Assembly: GCA_001799615.1 (NCBI GenBank)
Contig: MGTU01000008.1
Location: 1-64,000 of the forward strand
DNA length: 64,000 nucleotides
Direction: 5' to 3'
Origin: Elusimicrobia bacterium GWA2_61_42
GTDB lineage: Bacteria; Elusimicrobiota; Elusimicrobia; Elusimicrobiales; UBA9959
Under the pieces are notes generated by a model. The model worked only from the letters and a program-made list of their open reading frames with translations. It was not told where the DNA came from and did no database searches. Shown here one piece after another: positions 34,225 through 42,983 of the stretch. The position numbers and the translations under genes are program-made. The stretch's first letter is position 1. Every line of letters begins with the position of its first letter.

Positions 34225-36179
34225 AGCAAAAGCCCCATGAGCGTGACCACTATGTACATGATATAGATCTGCAGGCGGCCGTGCTGTATCCAGCTGAACC
34301 TGTAAGCCAGGTCCCGCAAGCGCGCGGCGGCGGGGTAATAAAAGGAATTATAGAACACGGCCTGGGCTTCGGTGGAAAAAGAGGCTTTGCCCGGGAAGTA
34401 CTCCGAGATGACCGGGTACTGCCCCAGCTTGCGCAGCACCGGCTGGAAGAAGTCCGTGAGCGGCTGGGAAAAAGAAGACGCGCCGTACTGCATGCGCGGC
34501 GTAGGCGCGGCGTAGCCGCAATCCCAGGTAACGCCTTCGGCGGGCTTCCTGCCGCCGAGGAAAGCCCGGCGCTTCGCCCAGGCCAGCGCGATCAGCGCCA
34601 GCAGCAGCAGGCCGCCGGCCGAAACATAGATAAGAGGAACGGCGGCCGCTTCAGCGGCCTCCAGCCCGGCGGCCGGGCCGAACCCGGAGCCGACCGCCCG
34701 GGCCAGCGGCAAAAGCAGGAAAGGGGAGAACAGGCCGGCCAGCAGGCATAGCGCCGCCAGCGCCCGCATGGAGAACAGCATCAGCGGACCGCACTCCCGG
34801 GCTTTGGCCGCGCGTTCGGTGCGGGGCTCGCCGAGGAAGGCGGCGCCGCCGGCGCGGGAGAAAGCGGCGGCGGCCAGCGCCCCCGCGCAGGCCAGCGACA
34901 GCCCGGCGATAACGCCCGCCAGGGCTATGGAACCGGTGGAGCTTACGGAACGGAAAGCCCCGAGATAAACGAGGAATTCACCGGCAAAACCGTTGAACGG
35001 GGGCAGCGCGCAGGCCGCGGCGGCGCCGGCCAGGAACAGCATGGCCGTCCCCGGCATGCGCTTGGAGAGCCCGCCGAGAGCCTCGAGTTCCGCCGTGCCG
35101 GCCCCCTGGAGCACCGAGCCGGCGCCCATGAAAAGCAGCCCTTTAAAAAGGGAATGGTTAAAAACATGCAGCAGGGCGCCGGCGAAAGCCAGCGCCGCCA
35201 GCGGGTAGGCGCGGTTGGCGGCGCCGATCACGCCCAGGCCGAGGGCCAGCAGGATTATCCCCACGTTCTCTATGCTCGAATAAGCCAGCACCCGCTTCAG
35301 TTCGTGCTGGGCCAGGGCGAAGAGCGCGCCCAGCAGGCAGGAGGCCGCTCCCAGCAAAAGCAAAGTCCAGCCCCACCATTCCGGGCAGGGGCCCGCCAGG
35401 CTGAGCGTTCTTATTATGCCGTAGACGCCGGTCTTTATCATGATGCCGCTCATGACGGCCGAAACGTGGCTGGGAGCGGCCGGGTGGGCCTCCGGCAGCC
35501 AGACATGCAGCGGGATGAAGCCGGCTTTAAGGCCGAAGCCGCAAAGCGCCAGGAGAAAGACCGCCGAAGCCGCCCGCCCCGCGGGGAAGACGAAAGAACT
35601 GAAATCCATCACGGGAGAACCGGCCCCCAGCAGGGAGAAAGCCGCCAGCAGCAGCAGCGCGCCCGCCCCGCCCGCGGTTATATAGATAAAGGCGGCCCTC
35701 CTGGCCTGCGCTTTTTCGTGTTCAAAGAGGACGAGCAGGAAAGAGGAAGCGGCCATCAGCTCCCAGCCCAGCATGAACAGCACGGCGTTGCCGGCCGTAA
35801 AGACCAGGGCCATGGAGGCGGTAAGAACGTTAAAAGCGGCCCAGGCCAGGCCCAGCGGTTTCTTGCCGGTATAATGGGCAAGGTAATCCACGCCGTAAAC
35901 CGCGGAGAGGCCGGTAAGGATAAAAACGGGGACCAGGAAAAAAGCGGAGAGGGGGTCCAGCACGAGCGTAAAAGAGCCGAGCGGCACCGGCCAGGGGAGG
36001 GCAAGGGTTTCTGAAACGCCTGAGAAGAGGACTTTAACCGAGGGAATGAGCCCGGCCAGGGAAGCGGCGACGGCGCCGTAAGCGCCGGCGTCCTGGGCGC
36101 GGCGCGGGTTGCGGGCAAGGCAAAGCGCCAGGAAGGCGCTAAGCAGCAGAATGACAAAAGAAAGCAGAACCAAAGCCAT
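34212..36179 (-). CDS. Antiporter-like membrane subunit, HyfB/HycC-type
   Basis: The 655-residue protein has about 16 helices and the proton_antipo_M core (GWELMAASSFLLVLFEHEK, GFGLKAGFIPLHVWLPEAHPAAPSHVSAVMSG, YSSIENVGIILLALGLG, HVFNHSLFKGLLFMGAG). Its C-terminal WDCGYAAPTPRMQYGASSFSQPL segment is a signature of HyfB/HycC. It is the first gene of a six-gene operon (36179 to 28921) whose genes all overlap or nearly so. A TTGACA/TAGAAT promoter lies ~85 nt upstream. Confidence 0.9.
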   Translation of the reverse strand: MALVLLSFVILLLSAFLALCLARNPRRAQDAGAYGAVAASLAGLIPSVKVLFSGVSETLALPWPVPLGSFTLVLDPLSAFFLVPVFILTGLSAVYGVDYLAHYTGKKPLGLAWAAFNVLTASMALVFTAGNAVLFMLGWELMAASSFLLVLFEHEKAQARRAAFIYITAGGAGALLLLAAFSLLGAGSPVMDFSSFVFPAGRAASAVFLLALCGFGLKAGFIPLHVWLPEAHPAAPSHVSAVMSGIMIKTGVYGIIRTLSLAGPCPEWWGWTLLLLGAASCLLGALFALAQHELKRVLAYSSIENVGIILLALGLGVIGAANRAYPLAALAFAGALLHVFNHSLFKGLLFMGAGSVLQGAGTAELEALGGLSKRMPGTAMLFLAGAAAACALPPFNGFAGEFLVYLGAFRSVSSTGSIALAGVIAGLSLACAGALAAAAFSRAGGAAFLGEPRTERAAKARECGPLMLFSMRALAALCLLAGLFSPFLLLPLARAVGSGFGPAAGLEAAEAAAVPLIYVSAGGLLLLALIALAWAKRRAFLGGRKPAEGVTWDCGYAAPTPRMQYGASSFSQPLTDFFQPVLRKLGQYPVISEYFPGKASFSTEAQAVFYNSFYYPAAARLRDLAYRFSWIQHGRLQIYIMYIVVTLMGLLLWKL

Positions 36180-36263
36180 GGTAAATGAAAAGATCCTGAA
36201 ATTTTAAATTGCGCCGTGAGGTGGTCGAGCGGGCCATCGAATATTAACTGCGGCGTTACTATA

Positions 36264-36293
36264 ATTCTAAAACTAATACCGAAAGGCTGTCAA
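36264..36293 (-). promoter_or_regulatory. Promoter of the Ehr-like operon
   Basis: On the minus strand TTGACA (36293-36288) and TAGAAT (36269-36264) are 18 nt apart; transcription would start near 36257, leaving a ~78-nt leader. No operator was identified. Confidence 0.75.
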
Positions 36294-36299
36294 CGAACG

Positions 36300-36803
36300 T
36301 TATTTTTCCCGTTTAACCTGCGGAATATATTCCGCGTAGCCCTCCTTTTCCATCTCTTCAAGCGGCACAAAGCGCAGCGCGGCCGAATTTATGCAGTAGC
36401 GCAGTCCCTTGGGGCCCGGGCCGTCGGGAAAGACGTGGCCGAGGTGGGAATCGCTGGACCGGGAGCGGACCTCGGTGCGGCTCATGCCGAGAGCGCCGTC
36501 GGGCTTTTCCTCTATGGCGGCGCCGGCCGCCGGCCTGGTGAAGCTCGGCCAGCCGGAACCGGAATCAAATTTATCGCTTGAGACGAAAAGCGGCCGCCCA
36601 TCGACTATATCGACGTAGATGCCGGCGCGGTGATTCTCCCAATATTCGTTCCTGAACGGCGGTTCGGTGCCGCAGTTCTTCGTTACTTCGTACTGGAGGG
36701 GGGTGAGCTTTTTTGTTTTTTCATCCATGTTTTTCGCCTCCGGCGTCTCGCGCGCGCAGGAAGAAAGGCAGAGCAGGACCGAAAGAAGCAAAGCGGCCCT
36801 CAT
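36300..36803 (-). CDS. msrB: Peptide-methionine (R)-S-oxide reductase, lipoprotein form
   Basis: ATG 36803 overlaps the upstream stop (ATGA). The 167-residue protein begins with a lipoprotein signal ([12 protein letters not shown], lipobox LSSC) and has the MsrB domain: [46 protein letters not shown] and [12 protein letters not shown] with the catalytic Cys. The two CxxC zinc pairs of many MsrB proteins are absent (GSGWPSF, no CGxC). It should reduce oxidised methionine residues in envelope proteins. It is the last gene of a minus-strand operon with a DUF1667 protein, FAD oxidoreductases and a small protein. Confidence 0.9.
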   Translation of the reverse strand: MRAALLLSVLLCLSSCARETPEAKNMDEKTKKLTPLQYEVTKNCGTEPPFRNEYWENHRAGIYVDIVDGRPLFVSSDKFDSGSGWPSFTRPAAGAAIEEKPDGALGMSRTEVRSRSSDSHLGHVFPDGPGPKGLRYCINSAALRFVPLEEMEKEGYAEYIPQVKREK

Positions 36804-37162
36804 TTTTTGCCCAGGGGCCGGCACGCTACCAGGTCGACGGCGAGGCCCAGGAAAGCCGGCACGATCACCGCGCCGGTCTCGACCGGGGAGGAGACGACGA
36901 TACGCCTGACCTCGGCCATCGCCTCGAAAAGTTTTTGTTTGGGAATAGGCCCGGAAGTGCGCACGGGCAGCATCTTCAGCTCCAGCCCCCGCGTCAGTAC
37001 CGACGTGGAGAGAGTGCGCAGGGGCGCCTCGGTCTCCTGCCTGGCGTAGGCCGCGCCGCGCGCGCATTTATTGCCGGAGACGCTTATCACCCTGGTGCCG
37101 TCGGCCTCTATTTCCAGGCGGCAGCCCTGCGGGCATTCTATACAGGTCATAGTCCTTTTCAT
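36800..37162 (-). CDS. DUF1667 Cys-rich protein
   Basis: The 120-residue protein begins [16 protein letters not shown], with CxxCxxxC and a further Cys ([11 protein letters not shown]) that probably bind an Fe-S cluster or zinc, then [14 protein letters not shown] and [19 protein letters not shown], the DUF1667 pattern. DUF1667 genes commonly accompany GlpA-like and FAD/NAD oxidoreductase genes, as they do here. It may pass electrons between these flavoproteins. Overlaps of 4 nt on both sides show translational coupling. Confidence 0.88.
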   Translation of the reverse strand: MKRTMTCIECPQGCRLEIEADGTRVISVSGNKCARGAAYARQETEAPLRTLSTSVLTRGLELKMLPVRTSGPIPKQKLFEAMAEVRRIVVSSPVETGAVIVPAFLGLAVDLVACRPLGKK

Positions 37163-38139
37163 AAGGCGGCCCCCGCCAGGTAGGCCGCGGCCGTTCTGCC
37201 GGCCAGTTCACTGTCGCGGGTGACCCAATCCGCCAGGTCATAGACCTTGAAAGCGTTGCCGCAGGCGAAGACGCCGGGAAGGGAGGTCAGGTTCACTTCT
37301 TTCGCCACCGGCGTATTCGTCCTGCCGTCCATCTCGGCGCCGGCCATCTCGAGCAGTTCATTCTCGGGGATAAGCCCGACGGAAACCAGCACCGTGTCGC
37401 AGCCTATCTCGAAGCCGGAGCCGGGAATATCCCTGAGTTCTTCGTCCACTTGCACCACGCTCACTTTTTCCACGCGGTCCCGGCCGTGGATCCTGGAAAC
37501 GCGGTGCCGGAAATAAAGAGGGATACCGAAATCCTCGAGGCACTGCACCACGTTGCGCACCAGGCCCCGGCTCACGTTCTGGATCTCTATCACGGCCTTT
37601 ACCGCCACGCCCTCGAGCGCCAGGCGCCGGGCCATGATCAGGCCGATGTCGCCGGAGCCCACTATCACGGCCTGCCTGCCGGGGATCCAGCCCTCCATGT
37701 TCACCATCTTCTGGGCCAGGCCGGCCGGGTAAACGCCGGCGGGGCGCGAGCCGGGTATAGTTATCATTTCGCGGGTGCGTTCGCGGCAGCCCGTGGCGAG
37801 TATTACCGCGCGGGCCTTCACTTCCTCCAGCGCTCCGGGCCGAAGGTAAGAGAGTTCCCTGGTCCCGGTCAGCCTGACGGCGAAGGAGCGCAGGCTTACT
37901 TCTATGCCCCGGTCCTCTTGCACCAGGCGGACAAAGCGGTCGGCGTATTCCGGCCCCGTCAACTCCTGCTTGAAGTGATGCAGGCCGAAGCCGGGGTGGA
38001 TGCACTGGTTGAGGACGCCGCCCAGGTGCTGGTCGCGTTCGAGAAGGAGGACGTCCTTCACTCCGGCCCGGCGCGCGGCCAGCGCCGCCGCCATCCCGGC
38101 GGGGCCTCCTCCAACTATTACCAGTTCCCGTTCTTTCAT
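37159..38139 (-). CDS. FAD/NAD(P)-dependent oxidoreductase
   Basis: ATG 38139 is preferred because AGGAG precedes it. The 326-residue protein has an N-terminal FAD motif (VIVGGGPAGMAAALAARRAG), an NAD motif (AVIVGSGDIGLIMARRLA), RAVILATGCRERTREM and the C-terminal PGVFACGNAFKVYDLADWV. In glp-type operons this protein pairs with a GlpA-like dehydrogenase and a DUF1667 protein. Reaction: probable electron transfer from the substrate dehydrogenase to a nicotinamide or Fe-S acceptor (inferred). It lies downstream of the 77-residue protein gene with a 14-nt gap from its stop codon. Confidence 0.88.
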   Translation of the reverse strand: MKERELVIVGGGPAGMAAALAARRAGVKDVLLLERDQHLGGVLNQCIHPGFGLHHFKQELTGPEYADRFVRLVQEDRGIEVSLRSFAVRLTGTRELSYLRPGALEEVKARAVILATGCRERTREMITIPGSRPAGVYPAGLAQKMVNMEGWIPGRQAVIVGSGDIGLIMARRLALEGVAVKAVIEIQNVSRGLVRNVVQCLEDFGIPLYFRHRVSRIHGRDRVEKVSVVQVDEELRDIPGSGFEIGCDTVLVSVGLIPENELLEMAGAEMDGRTNTPVAKEVNLTSLPGVFACGNAFKVYDLADWVTRDSELAGRTAAAYLAGAAL

Positions 38140-38153
38140 GGTCTCCTGCGAAG

Positions 38154-38387
38154 TCAATTCTGGTTCAGGTTCGCCCGCAGGCCGCTGCGGCAGATGAAAG
38201 CGAACATCCCGGGGGACATGTCGTTAAGGAAAGTCACCAGGCAGTCCCGCCGGCTCCCCGGGGCGGGGGCCAGGCAGCAGTCGCCCGCCTCCATGCCGTA
38301 AAGCGAGGCGCCGCCTTTGGCGCGGAGCTTTTTTTTAAGGAATTTGCGGGCCTTGGAGGCGCCGGGGCGCAGGTAGATAAGGTTCAT
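38154..38387 (-). CDS. Small protein of unknown function in the GlpA-like operon
   Basis: The 77-residue product overlaps the upstream GlpA-like gene by 4 nt (ATGA) and is followed 14 nt later by the oxidoreductase, so it is almost certainly translated. It is basic at the N-terminus (ARKFLKKKLRAKGG) and has four cysteines (GDCCLAPAP, RRDCLVTFL, AFICRSG). No family is recognised. The Cys pattern might bind a metal, or the protein may simply be a small regulatory or structural subunit. Confidence 0.65.
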   Translation of the reverse strand: MNLIYLRPGASKARKFLKKKLRAKGGASLYGMEAGDCCLAPAPGSRRDCLVTFLNDMSPGMFAFICRSGLRANLNQN

Positions 38388-39814
38388 TTGCGTTCATCCT
38401 TTATAAGTTCGGAACCGGGCCCCCGCTTGGTTATGGCCGTAACGGGAAAACCCAGTTCCTCCTGCATGATCTTCATTATACGCGTGGTACAGAACCCGCC
38501 GTGACAGCGGCCGGACTGGGCGCGCGTGCGGAACTTGACGCCGTCCAGGGTGCTGGCGCCGCGCTTGACCGCGTCGCGCACTTCCTGGGCTGAGACCAGT
38601 TCGCAGCGGCAGACGATGTCGCCGTAAGCCGGGTTCTTTTCTATCAGCTGGCGGGTTTCAGCGAGGGGGACCTGAAAAAGATGAACGGGGCGCGGCCTGA
38701 GGCGGTGGAACTGCTCTTTAGGCTCGAGACGGAGACCGCGGCCCTTGAGAATGTCCGCCACCATTACGGCTATGGCCGGCGCGGCGGTCAGGCCGGGGGA
38801 CTGAATGCCGGCCACGTTGACCAGCCCGGGGACGGAATCCTCGTGGCGGATGATAAAATCCTTGCCGGCGGCGGGGCGCAGGCCCGCGAAGTAGGCGATG
38901 ATGTCGCCCGGAGAAATGGTCGGCATCATGCGGCGTGCGCCCGCCAGCACCTCCGCCAGCCCTTCGTCCGTGGTGGAGAGGTCGCTCTTATCGCAGGTAT
39001 CGTGCGCGGTCGGCCCTATCATGGGGTTCCCGTCCGAAGTCTTTATGATGAGGATGCCCTTGGAGGTCTTGGACGGCAGGGGAAAAATAAGATGGTTGGC
39101 GAGGTGCTCGCGTTTGCGGTCCAGCAGGTACTCTTCGCCCTTGCGCGGGGTGATCGTGAACGAGGGCGCCCCGGCCATGGCCGAGATCTCGTCCGCGAAA
39201 AGGCCGGCCGCATTGACCAGGAAGCGCGCGCGGCAGACCTCGCCGCCGGCTACCACTTCGAATTCGCCCTTTTCCGTGCGGCGGATCGCGGCGACCTTGC
39301 GGGAGGTTTTAAGCTGGACGCCGTTGCGGACGGCGTTCTCCACCAGCGCGTACACAAAACGGTAGGGGCTTATGATGCCGGCGGTGGGCGCGTAAAGCGC
39401 GGCTTTCACCTCCGGCCCGAGGTTCGGCTCGTGCCGGTCAAGCCAGGCCCGGTCCACCAGCTCAAGGCCTTGGACGCCCAGCTCTTCACCCTCTTTTTTG
39501 ATTTTCTCAAGTTCGGCAAGGTCGGCAAGGTCGAAGATCACTACCAGCTGGCCGCACTGCACGAAATGGAGGCCGAGGTCGGCGGCCAGTTCTTCGCGCA
39601 GCAGGCGGTTGCCCTCCACGCATAGCCAGCCCTTAAGGGAGGATGGGGGATTCTGCGTGCCGGCGTGGATGATGCCGCTGTTGGATTTGGAAACGCCGAA
39701 AGCGGGCTCCGCCTCCTTTTCAAGCAGCAGGACTTTCAGTTTGTAGCGCGAAAGCTCCCTGGCTATGGCGGCGCCGCTGACGCCCGCTCCTATAATTATG
39801 ACGTCTGAAAACAT
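38384..39814 (-). CDS. GlpA-like FAD-dependent dehydrogenase with C-terminal [2Fe-2S] BFD domain
   Basis: The 476-residue protein has an N-terminal DAO fold with the FAD motif (VIIIGAGVSGAAIARELSRY), SNSGIIHAGTQNPP, NAAGLFADEISAMAG and GLVNVAGIQSPGLTAAPAIA, then a BFD-like [2Fe-2S] domain (DIVCRCELVSAQEV...TRAQSGRCHGGFCT). This combination fits anaerobic glycerol-3-phosphate dehydrogenase GlpA or related L-2-hydroxyacid dehydrogenases. The operon with a second oxidoreductase and DUF1667 is the common bacterial context. TAAGAT ends 7 nt before the ATG (39822-39827), so this mRNA may also be leaderless. Confidence 0.87.
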   Translation of the reverse strand: MFSDVIIIGAGVSGAAIARELSRYKLKVLLLEKEAEPAFGVSKSNSGIIHAGTQNPPSSLKGWLCVEGNRLLREELAADLGLHFVQCGQLVVIFDLADLAELEKIKKEGEELGVQGLELVDRAWLDRHEPNLGPEVKAALYAPTAGIISPYRFVYALVENAVRNGVQLKTSRKVAAIRRTEKGEFEVVAGGEVCRARFLVNAAGLFADEISAMAGAPSFTITPRKGEEYLLDRKREHLANHLIFPLPSKTSKGILIIKTSDGNPMIGPTAHDTCDKSDLSTTDEGLAEVLAGARRMMPTISPGDIIAYFAGLRPAAGKDFIIRHEDSVPGLVNVAGIQSPGLTAAPAIAVMVADILKGRGLRLEPKEQFHRLRPRPVHLFQVPLAETRQLIEKNPAYGDIVCRCELVSAQEVRDAVKRGASTLDGVKFRTRAQSGRCHGGFCTTRIMKIMQEELGFPVTAITKRGPGSELIKDERK

Positions 39815-39885
39815 TACCCTTATCTTACAATTTTAAGGGCGGGTTTCAGACTAAAAAAAACGTACTGCTTAAGGTAATAATATAT

Positions 39886-39891
39886 TAGAAT
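39886..39891 (+). promoter_or_regulatory. Candidate -10 box (leaderless) of the PspC gene
   Basis: TAGAAT ends 6 nt before ATG 39898; no Shine-Dalgarno sequence. Confidence 0.6.
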
Positions 39892-39897
39892 ATTCGC

Positions 39898-40101
39898 ATG
39901 AAGCGCCTTTACAGAAGCAACGACAACAAGGTTTTTGCCGGGGTACTCGGGGGGTTGGGCGAGTATTTCGAAGTGGACCCGGTGCTGCTGCGCCTGGGGT
40001 TCGTCTTCCTGCTGCTGGCGACAGCGGTGGTCCCGGGCGTCATAGCCTACGTAGCCGCCGTCTTTATAGTGCCGAAAAGGCCGGCGGACGCGCAGCGGTA
40101 G
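39898..40101 (+). CDS. PspC-domain membrane protein
   Basis: The 67-residue protein is a stand-alone PspC domain: RLYRSNDNKVFAGVLGGLGEYF, DPVLLRLGFVFLLLA and GVIAYVAAVFIVPKRP, with one or two membrane helices. PspC proteins associate with phage-shock and envelope-stress control. It begins at the predicted transcription start and lies 58 nt upstream of the TonB receptor, so it might be the first gene of that operon, but a separate unit is also possible. Confidence 0.9.
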   Translation: MKRLYRSNDNKVFAGVLGGLGEYFEVDPVLLRLGFVFLLLATAVVPGVIAYVAAVFIVPKRPADAQR

Positions 40102-40159
40102 GCGGCAGTACGAGGAGCGGCGGAACTGAAGTGCCCATATCTATCCGGGGGGATTTACG

Positions 40160-42115
40160 GTGCCATATTTTCTAATATTCTTGTTCCTTCTGCTGCCCGG
40201 GACGGCTTTGGCCGAGTGGCCGTCATTGAGCGAAGAAGACGAATTTTTCAGCCTTGAGAGAGCCTCTCTCGAGGAAGCCCTCAACATAAAAACCTCCGTG
40301 GCGAGCCGCAGCGCGATGAGCCTGCGCGAAACCCCCGGCCTGGTGACGGTGATCACCCGCGAAGAGATACAGGCCATGGGCGCGCGCGAGCTTAAAGACG
40401 TGCTGAGACTGGTGCCGGAATTCGACTTCGGCATGGACGTGCAGGGCAACCTGGGCCTCGGCGTGCGAGGCAACTGGGCCAACGAGGGAAAAGTCCTGCT
40501 GATGTGGGACGGGCAAACCTACAATGAAACCCTTTATTCGACCATACAATTCGACCGTTTCCCCATAGACCAGGTCGAAGAGATAGAGATCATCAAAGGC
40601 CCGGGGTCGGCGCTCTACGGCGGCTTCGCGGAGCTGGCGGTGATAAACATAAAGACCGGTTCCGCCAGGGCCCTTAACGGCAGCCGCGCTTACGCGGCCT
40701 ACGGCCAGGGGGAAAGGGCCGGGGCCAGGCATTACGCCGGGTACGCCTTCGGCGGGGTATTCAGCGGCACGGAGCTCTCCGCCAAAGCGCACTGGGGAGA
40801 AGCGCAGCGCAGCGACCGCCGCTACACCGACTTCGACGGGGCCTCCTCCAACATGAACGGCGCCTCCGACCTCCGGCCCAGGAGCCTGAACCTCTCCGCC
40901 GCCAACAAGAAAAGCTCTTTCCGCCTGATACTGGACGACTATACGCTGCGGGCCCGGGACGCCATAGACGGCACCGTCCTCTCCACCGGCTCGGCCAAAG
41001 TGCAGTTCCCGGTGGTTTTCGCCGAGGCCAGGCATACAGTCTACTTGCCGGGGCTGGTGCGCCTGGAACCGCGCTTAAGCTATTCCAAGGCCATGCCCTG
41101 GCTGGAAAAGGACGAATATTTCAGCTACGATAAAAGGACGGAGCGCGTGACGGCGGCCCTTACGGCCTTCTACCGCCGCAGCGCAGGGGCGGAGTTCGTG
41201 GCGGGCGGGGAATATTTCCACGACGGGGTCGAAGTCGACGCCATCACCGCGCCGGCTTCGCAGTACACGGGCGGCAAGACCAGGGCGGGTTACGATAATT
41301 ACGCGTTCTTCGGCCAGGGGAGCTTTAACGGGGCCCTGGCCAACTTCATCGCCGGCGCCCGCTACGACAAGCACTCACAGTACGGCGCCTCGCTGGTGCC
41401 CCGTATCGCGGTCACCAAGCTGGTGGACAGCTTCAATTTCAAAGCCATCTACAGCCAGGCCTTCCGCGCCCCGGCCATAGAGAACATCCGGCTCAACCCG
41501 GACATAAAGCCGGAAACGGCCACCTCAGGAGAGCTGGAAGCGGGCTACAAAGTCTCGGAAACGTTCTATATTTCGGCTAACGCCTTTCAGACCACAATAA
41601 AGAACCCGATAATCTTCGTCCTGGAGAACGGGGCGGAAGTCTACCGGAACTACGACCGGACCGGCACGAGGGGCGGCGGGCTCTCGGTAAAATTCAAGGA
41701 TGGCGCCTACCGCGCGGACCTCGCGTACCAGAGCTATTCGGCCCGCAGCAACCGCGTGGACGGCTACAAGGTCCCCGGCCGCGGCAGCTGCCTGCTAGGC
41801 TTGCCGCGCCACAAGCTGGTGCTGAACTCCTCCATGCCGCTGGGCGCCGGCTTAAGCCTGAACCCGTCGGCTATTTATCTCTCCAGGCGCTATGGCTACG
41901 CGGGGAGCAATTCCATAAGGCCTTTCGGGGAGCGGGTGATCGCCGACGTCAACCTACAGCTGAAAGACCGGCCCCTCGCCCGGCTCACCCTTAACCTGGG
42001 CGTCAAAGACCTGTTCAACGCCAATTACAACTACCTGCAGCCTTACGACGGCGGCCACGCCCCGCTGCCGGCCTCCTCCAGGGAGATCTTCTTCAAGGCG
42101 GCCTATGAATTCTAG
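40160..42115 (+). CDS. TonB-dependent outer-membrane receptor, copy 2
   Basis: GTG 40160 follows GGGGGGA and starts a signal peptide (FLIFLFLLLPGTALA). The 651-residue protein has a plug domain (VASRSAMSLRETPGLVTVITREEIQ, LKDVLRLVPEFDFGMDVQG, EEIEIIKGPGSALYGGFAEL) and a barrel ending in YEF. Its last 11 nt overlap the start of the PF04392-like gene. The following kinase and regulator suggest that ligand uptake or sensing is linked to signalling. The ligand is unknown. Confidence 0.9.
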   Translation: MPYFLIFLFLLLPGTALAEWPSLSEEDEFFSLERASLEEALNIKTSVASRSAMSLRETPGLVTVITREEIQAMGARELKDVLRLVPEFDFGMDVQGNLGLGVRGNWANEGKVLLMWDGQTYNETLYSTIQFDRFPIDQVEEIEIIKGPGSALYGGFAELAVINIKTGSARALNGSRAYAAYGQGERAGARHYAGYAFGGVFSGTELSAKAHWGEAQRSDRRYTDFDGASSNMNGASDLRPRSLNLSAANKKSSFRLILDDYTLRARDAIDGTVLSTGSAKVQFPVVFAEARHTVYLPGLVRLEPRLSYSKAMPWLEKDEYFSYDKRTERVTAALTAFYRRSAGAEFVAGGEYFHDGVEVDAITAPASQYTGGKTRAGYDNYAFFGQGSFNGALANFIAGARYDKHSQYGASLVPRIAVTKLVDSFNFKAIYSQAFRAPAIENIRLNPDIKPETATSGELEAGYKVSETFYISANAFQTTIKNPIIFVLENGAEVYRNYDRTGTRGGGLSVKFKDGAYRADLAYQSYSARSNRVDGYKVPGRGSCLLGLPRHKLVLNSSMPLGAGLSLNPSAIYLSRRYGYAGSNSIRPFGERVIADVNLQLKDRPLARLTLNLGVKDLFNANYNYLQPYDGGHAPLPASSREIFFKAAYEF

Positions 42116-42983
42116 GCTGCGCGCTCTGGCGTTCCTGCCGCTGCTCCTCGCCTGCGCGACGGCGGCGTCGGCCGGCAACACCCTGGCCGTGCTGACGGCC
42201 GACAGCGGGGCTTACCTGGAAGCTTTTTCCGCTTTCCAGGCGGCCTACGGCAGTGAGGTTCCCTATTTCAACATTTCACAGGAGACGCCCGTACTGCCTC
42301 CCGGCACGGAAACCGTGGTAGCGTTCGGCGGCAAGGCCGCCAATTACTCTTACCCCCAGGGCGTTTCGGTAGTCTACTGCATGGCCCCCGGCATCTTTGT
42401 CAAAAAACCTCCGCCCGTCGGCAAAGCCGTCAAGATCAGCCTCATCCCGGAGTTCGAAGTTATTTTCACGAAGCTCAAACAGATACAGCCGGAGCTAAAG
42501 CGCCTGCGCGTTTTCTGGATGACCCCTTCTTTCGCAGCTTTTTATGAGCCGGTAAGAACGATAGGAGAGCGCCTGGGGATAGAGGTTACCCCGGTGAAAG
42601 TCTCAAGCCAGGAAGAAATGCCCACCCTGCTAAGGGACGCGCTCGGCTCCGCGGACGCCTTCTGGCTGCCGCCGGACCCGCTGCTGGTAACCCCGGAAAA
42701 CCTTATGATAATGCGCGAGTTCTCCTGGGCCAACGCCATACCTTTTTACGGTTCCACCAAGGGCATGACCAAGGAAGGAGCCGCGGCTTCGGTAGGAGTC
42801 AGCTTCAAGGATATGGGGACGGCCGCGGCCGGAGCGGCGCTCCAGCTGAACGAGGGGAAAGTAATGCCGGGACTGTTCTTCCCGGCGGACGTAGAACTGA
42901 CGCTAAACGCCTCGGCCGCGAAAAAGTGCCGCCTGGAGCTGACCCCGGAGATCCTGCGCCAGGCGAATTACCTGTTCCCATGA
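42105..42983 (+). CDS. Periplasmic substrate-binding protein (PF04392-like), copy 2
   Basis: The 292-residue protein has a signal peptide (MNSRLRALAFLPLLLACATAASA) and the same blocks as copy 1 (QPELKRLRVFWMTPS, SADAFWLPPDPLLVTPENLM, NAIPFYGSTKGMTKEGAAAS, VELTLNASAAKKC). It overlaps the TonB receptor by 11 nt and the histidine kinase by 4 nt. With no ABC permease in the window, it may present its ligand to the periplasmic domain of the adjacent kinase rather than to a transporter. That role is inferred from gene order only. Confidence 0.78.
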   Translation: MNSRLRALAFLPLLLACATAASAGNTLAVLTADSGAYLEAFSAFQAAYGSEVPYFNISQETPVLPPGTETVVAFGGKAANYSYPQGVSVVYCMAPGIFVKKPPPVGKAVKISLIPEFEVIFTKLKQIQPELKRLRVFWMTPSFAAFYEPVRTIGERLGIEVTPVKVSSQEEMPTLLRDALGSADAFWLPPDPLLVTPENLMIMREFSWANAIPFYGSTKGMTKEGAAASVGVSFKDMGTAAAGAALQLNEGKVMPGLFFPADVELTLNASAAKKCRLELTPEILRQANYLFP

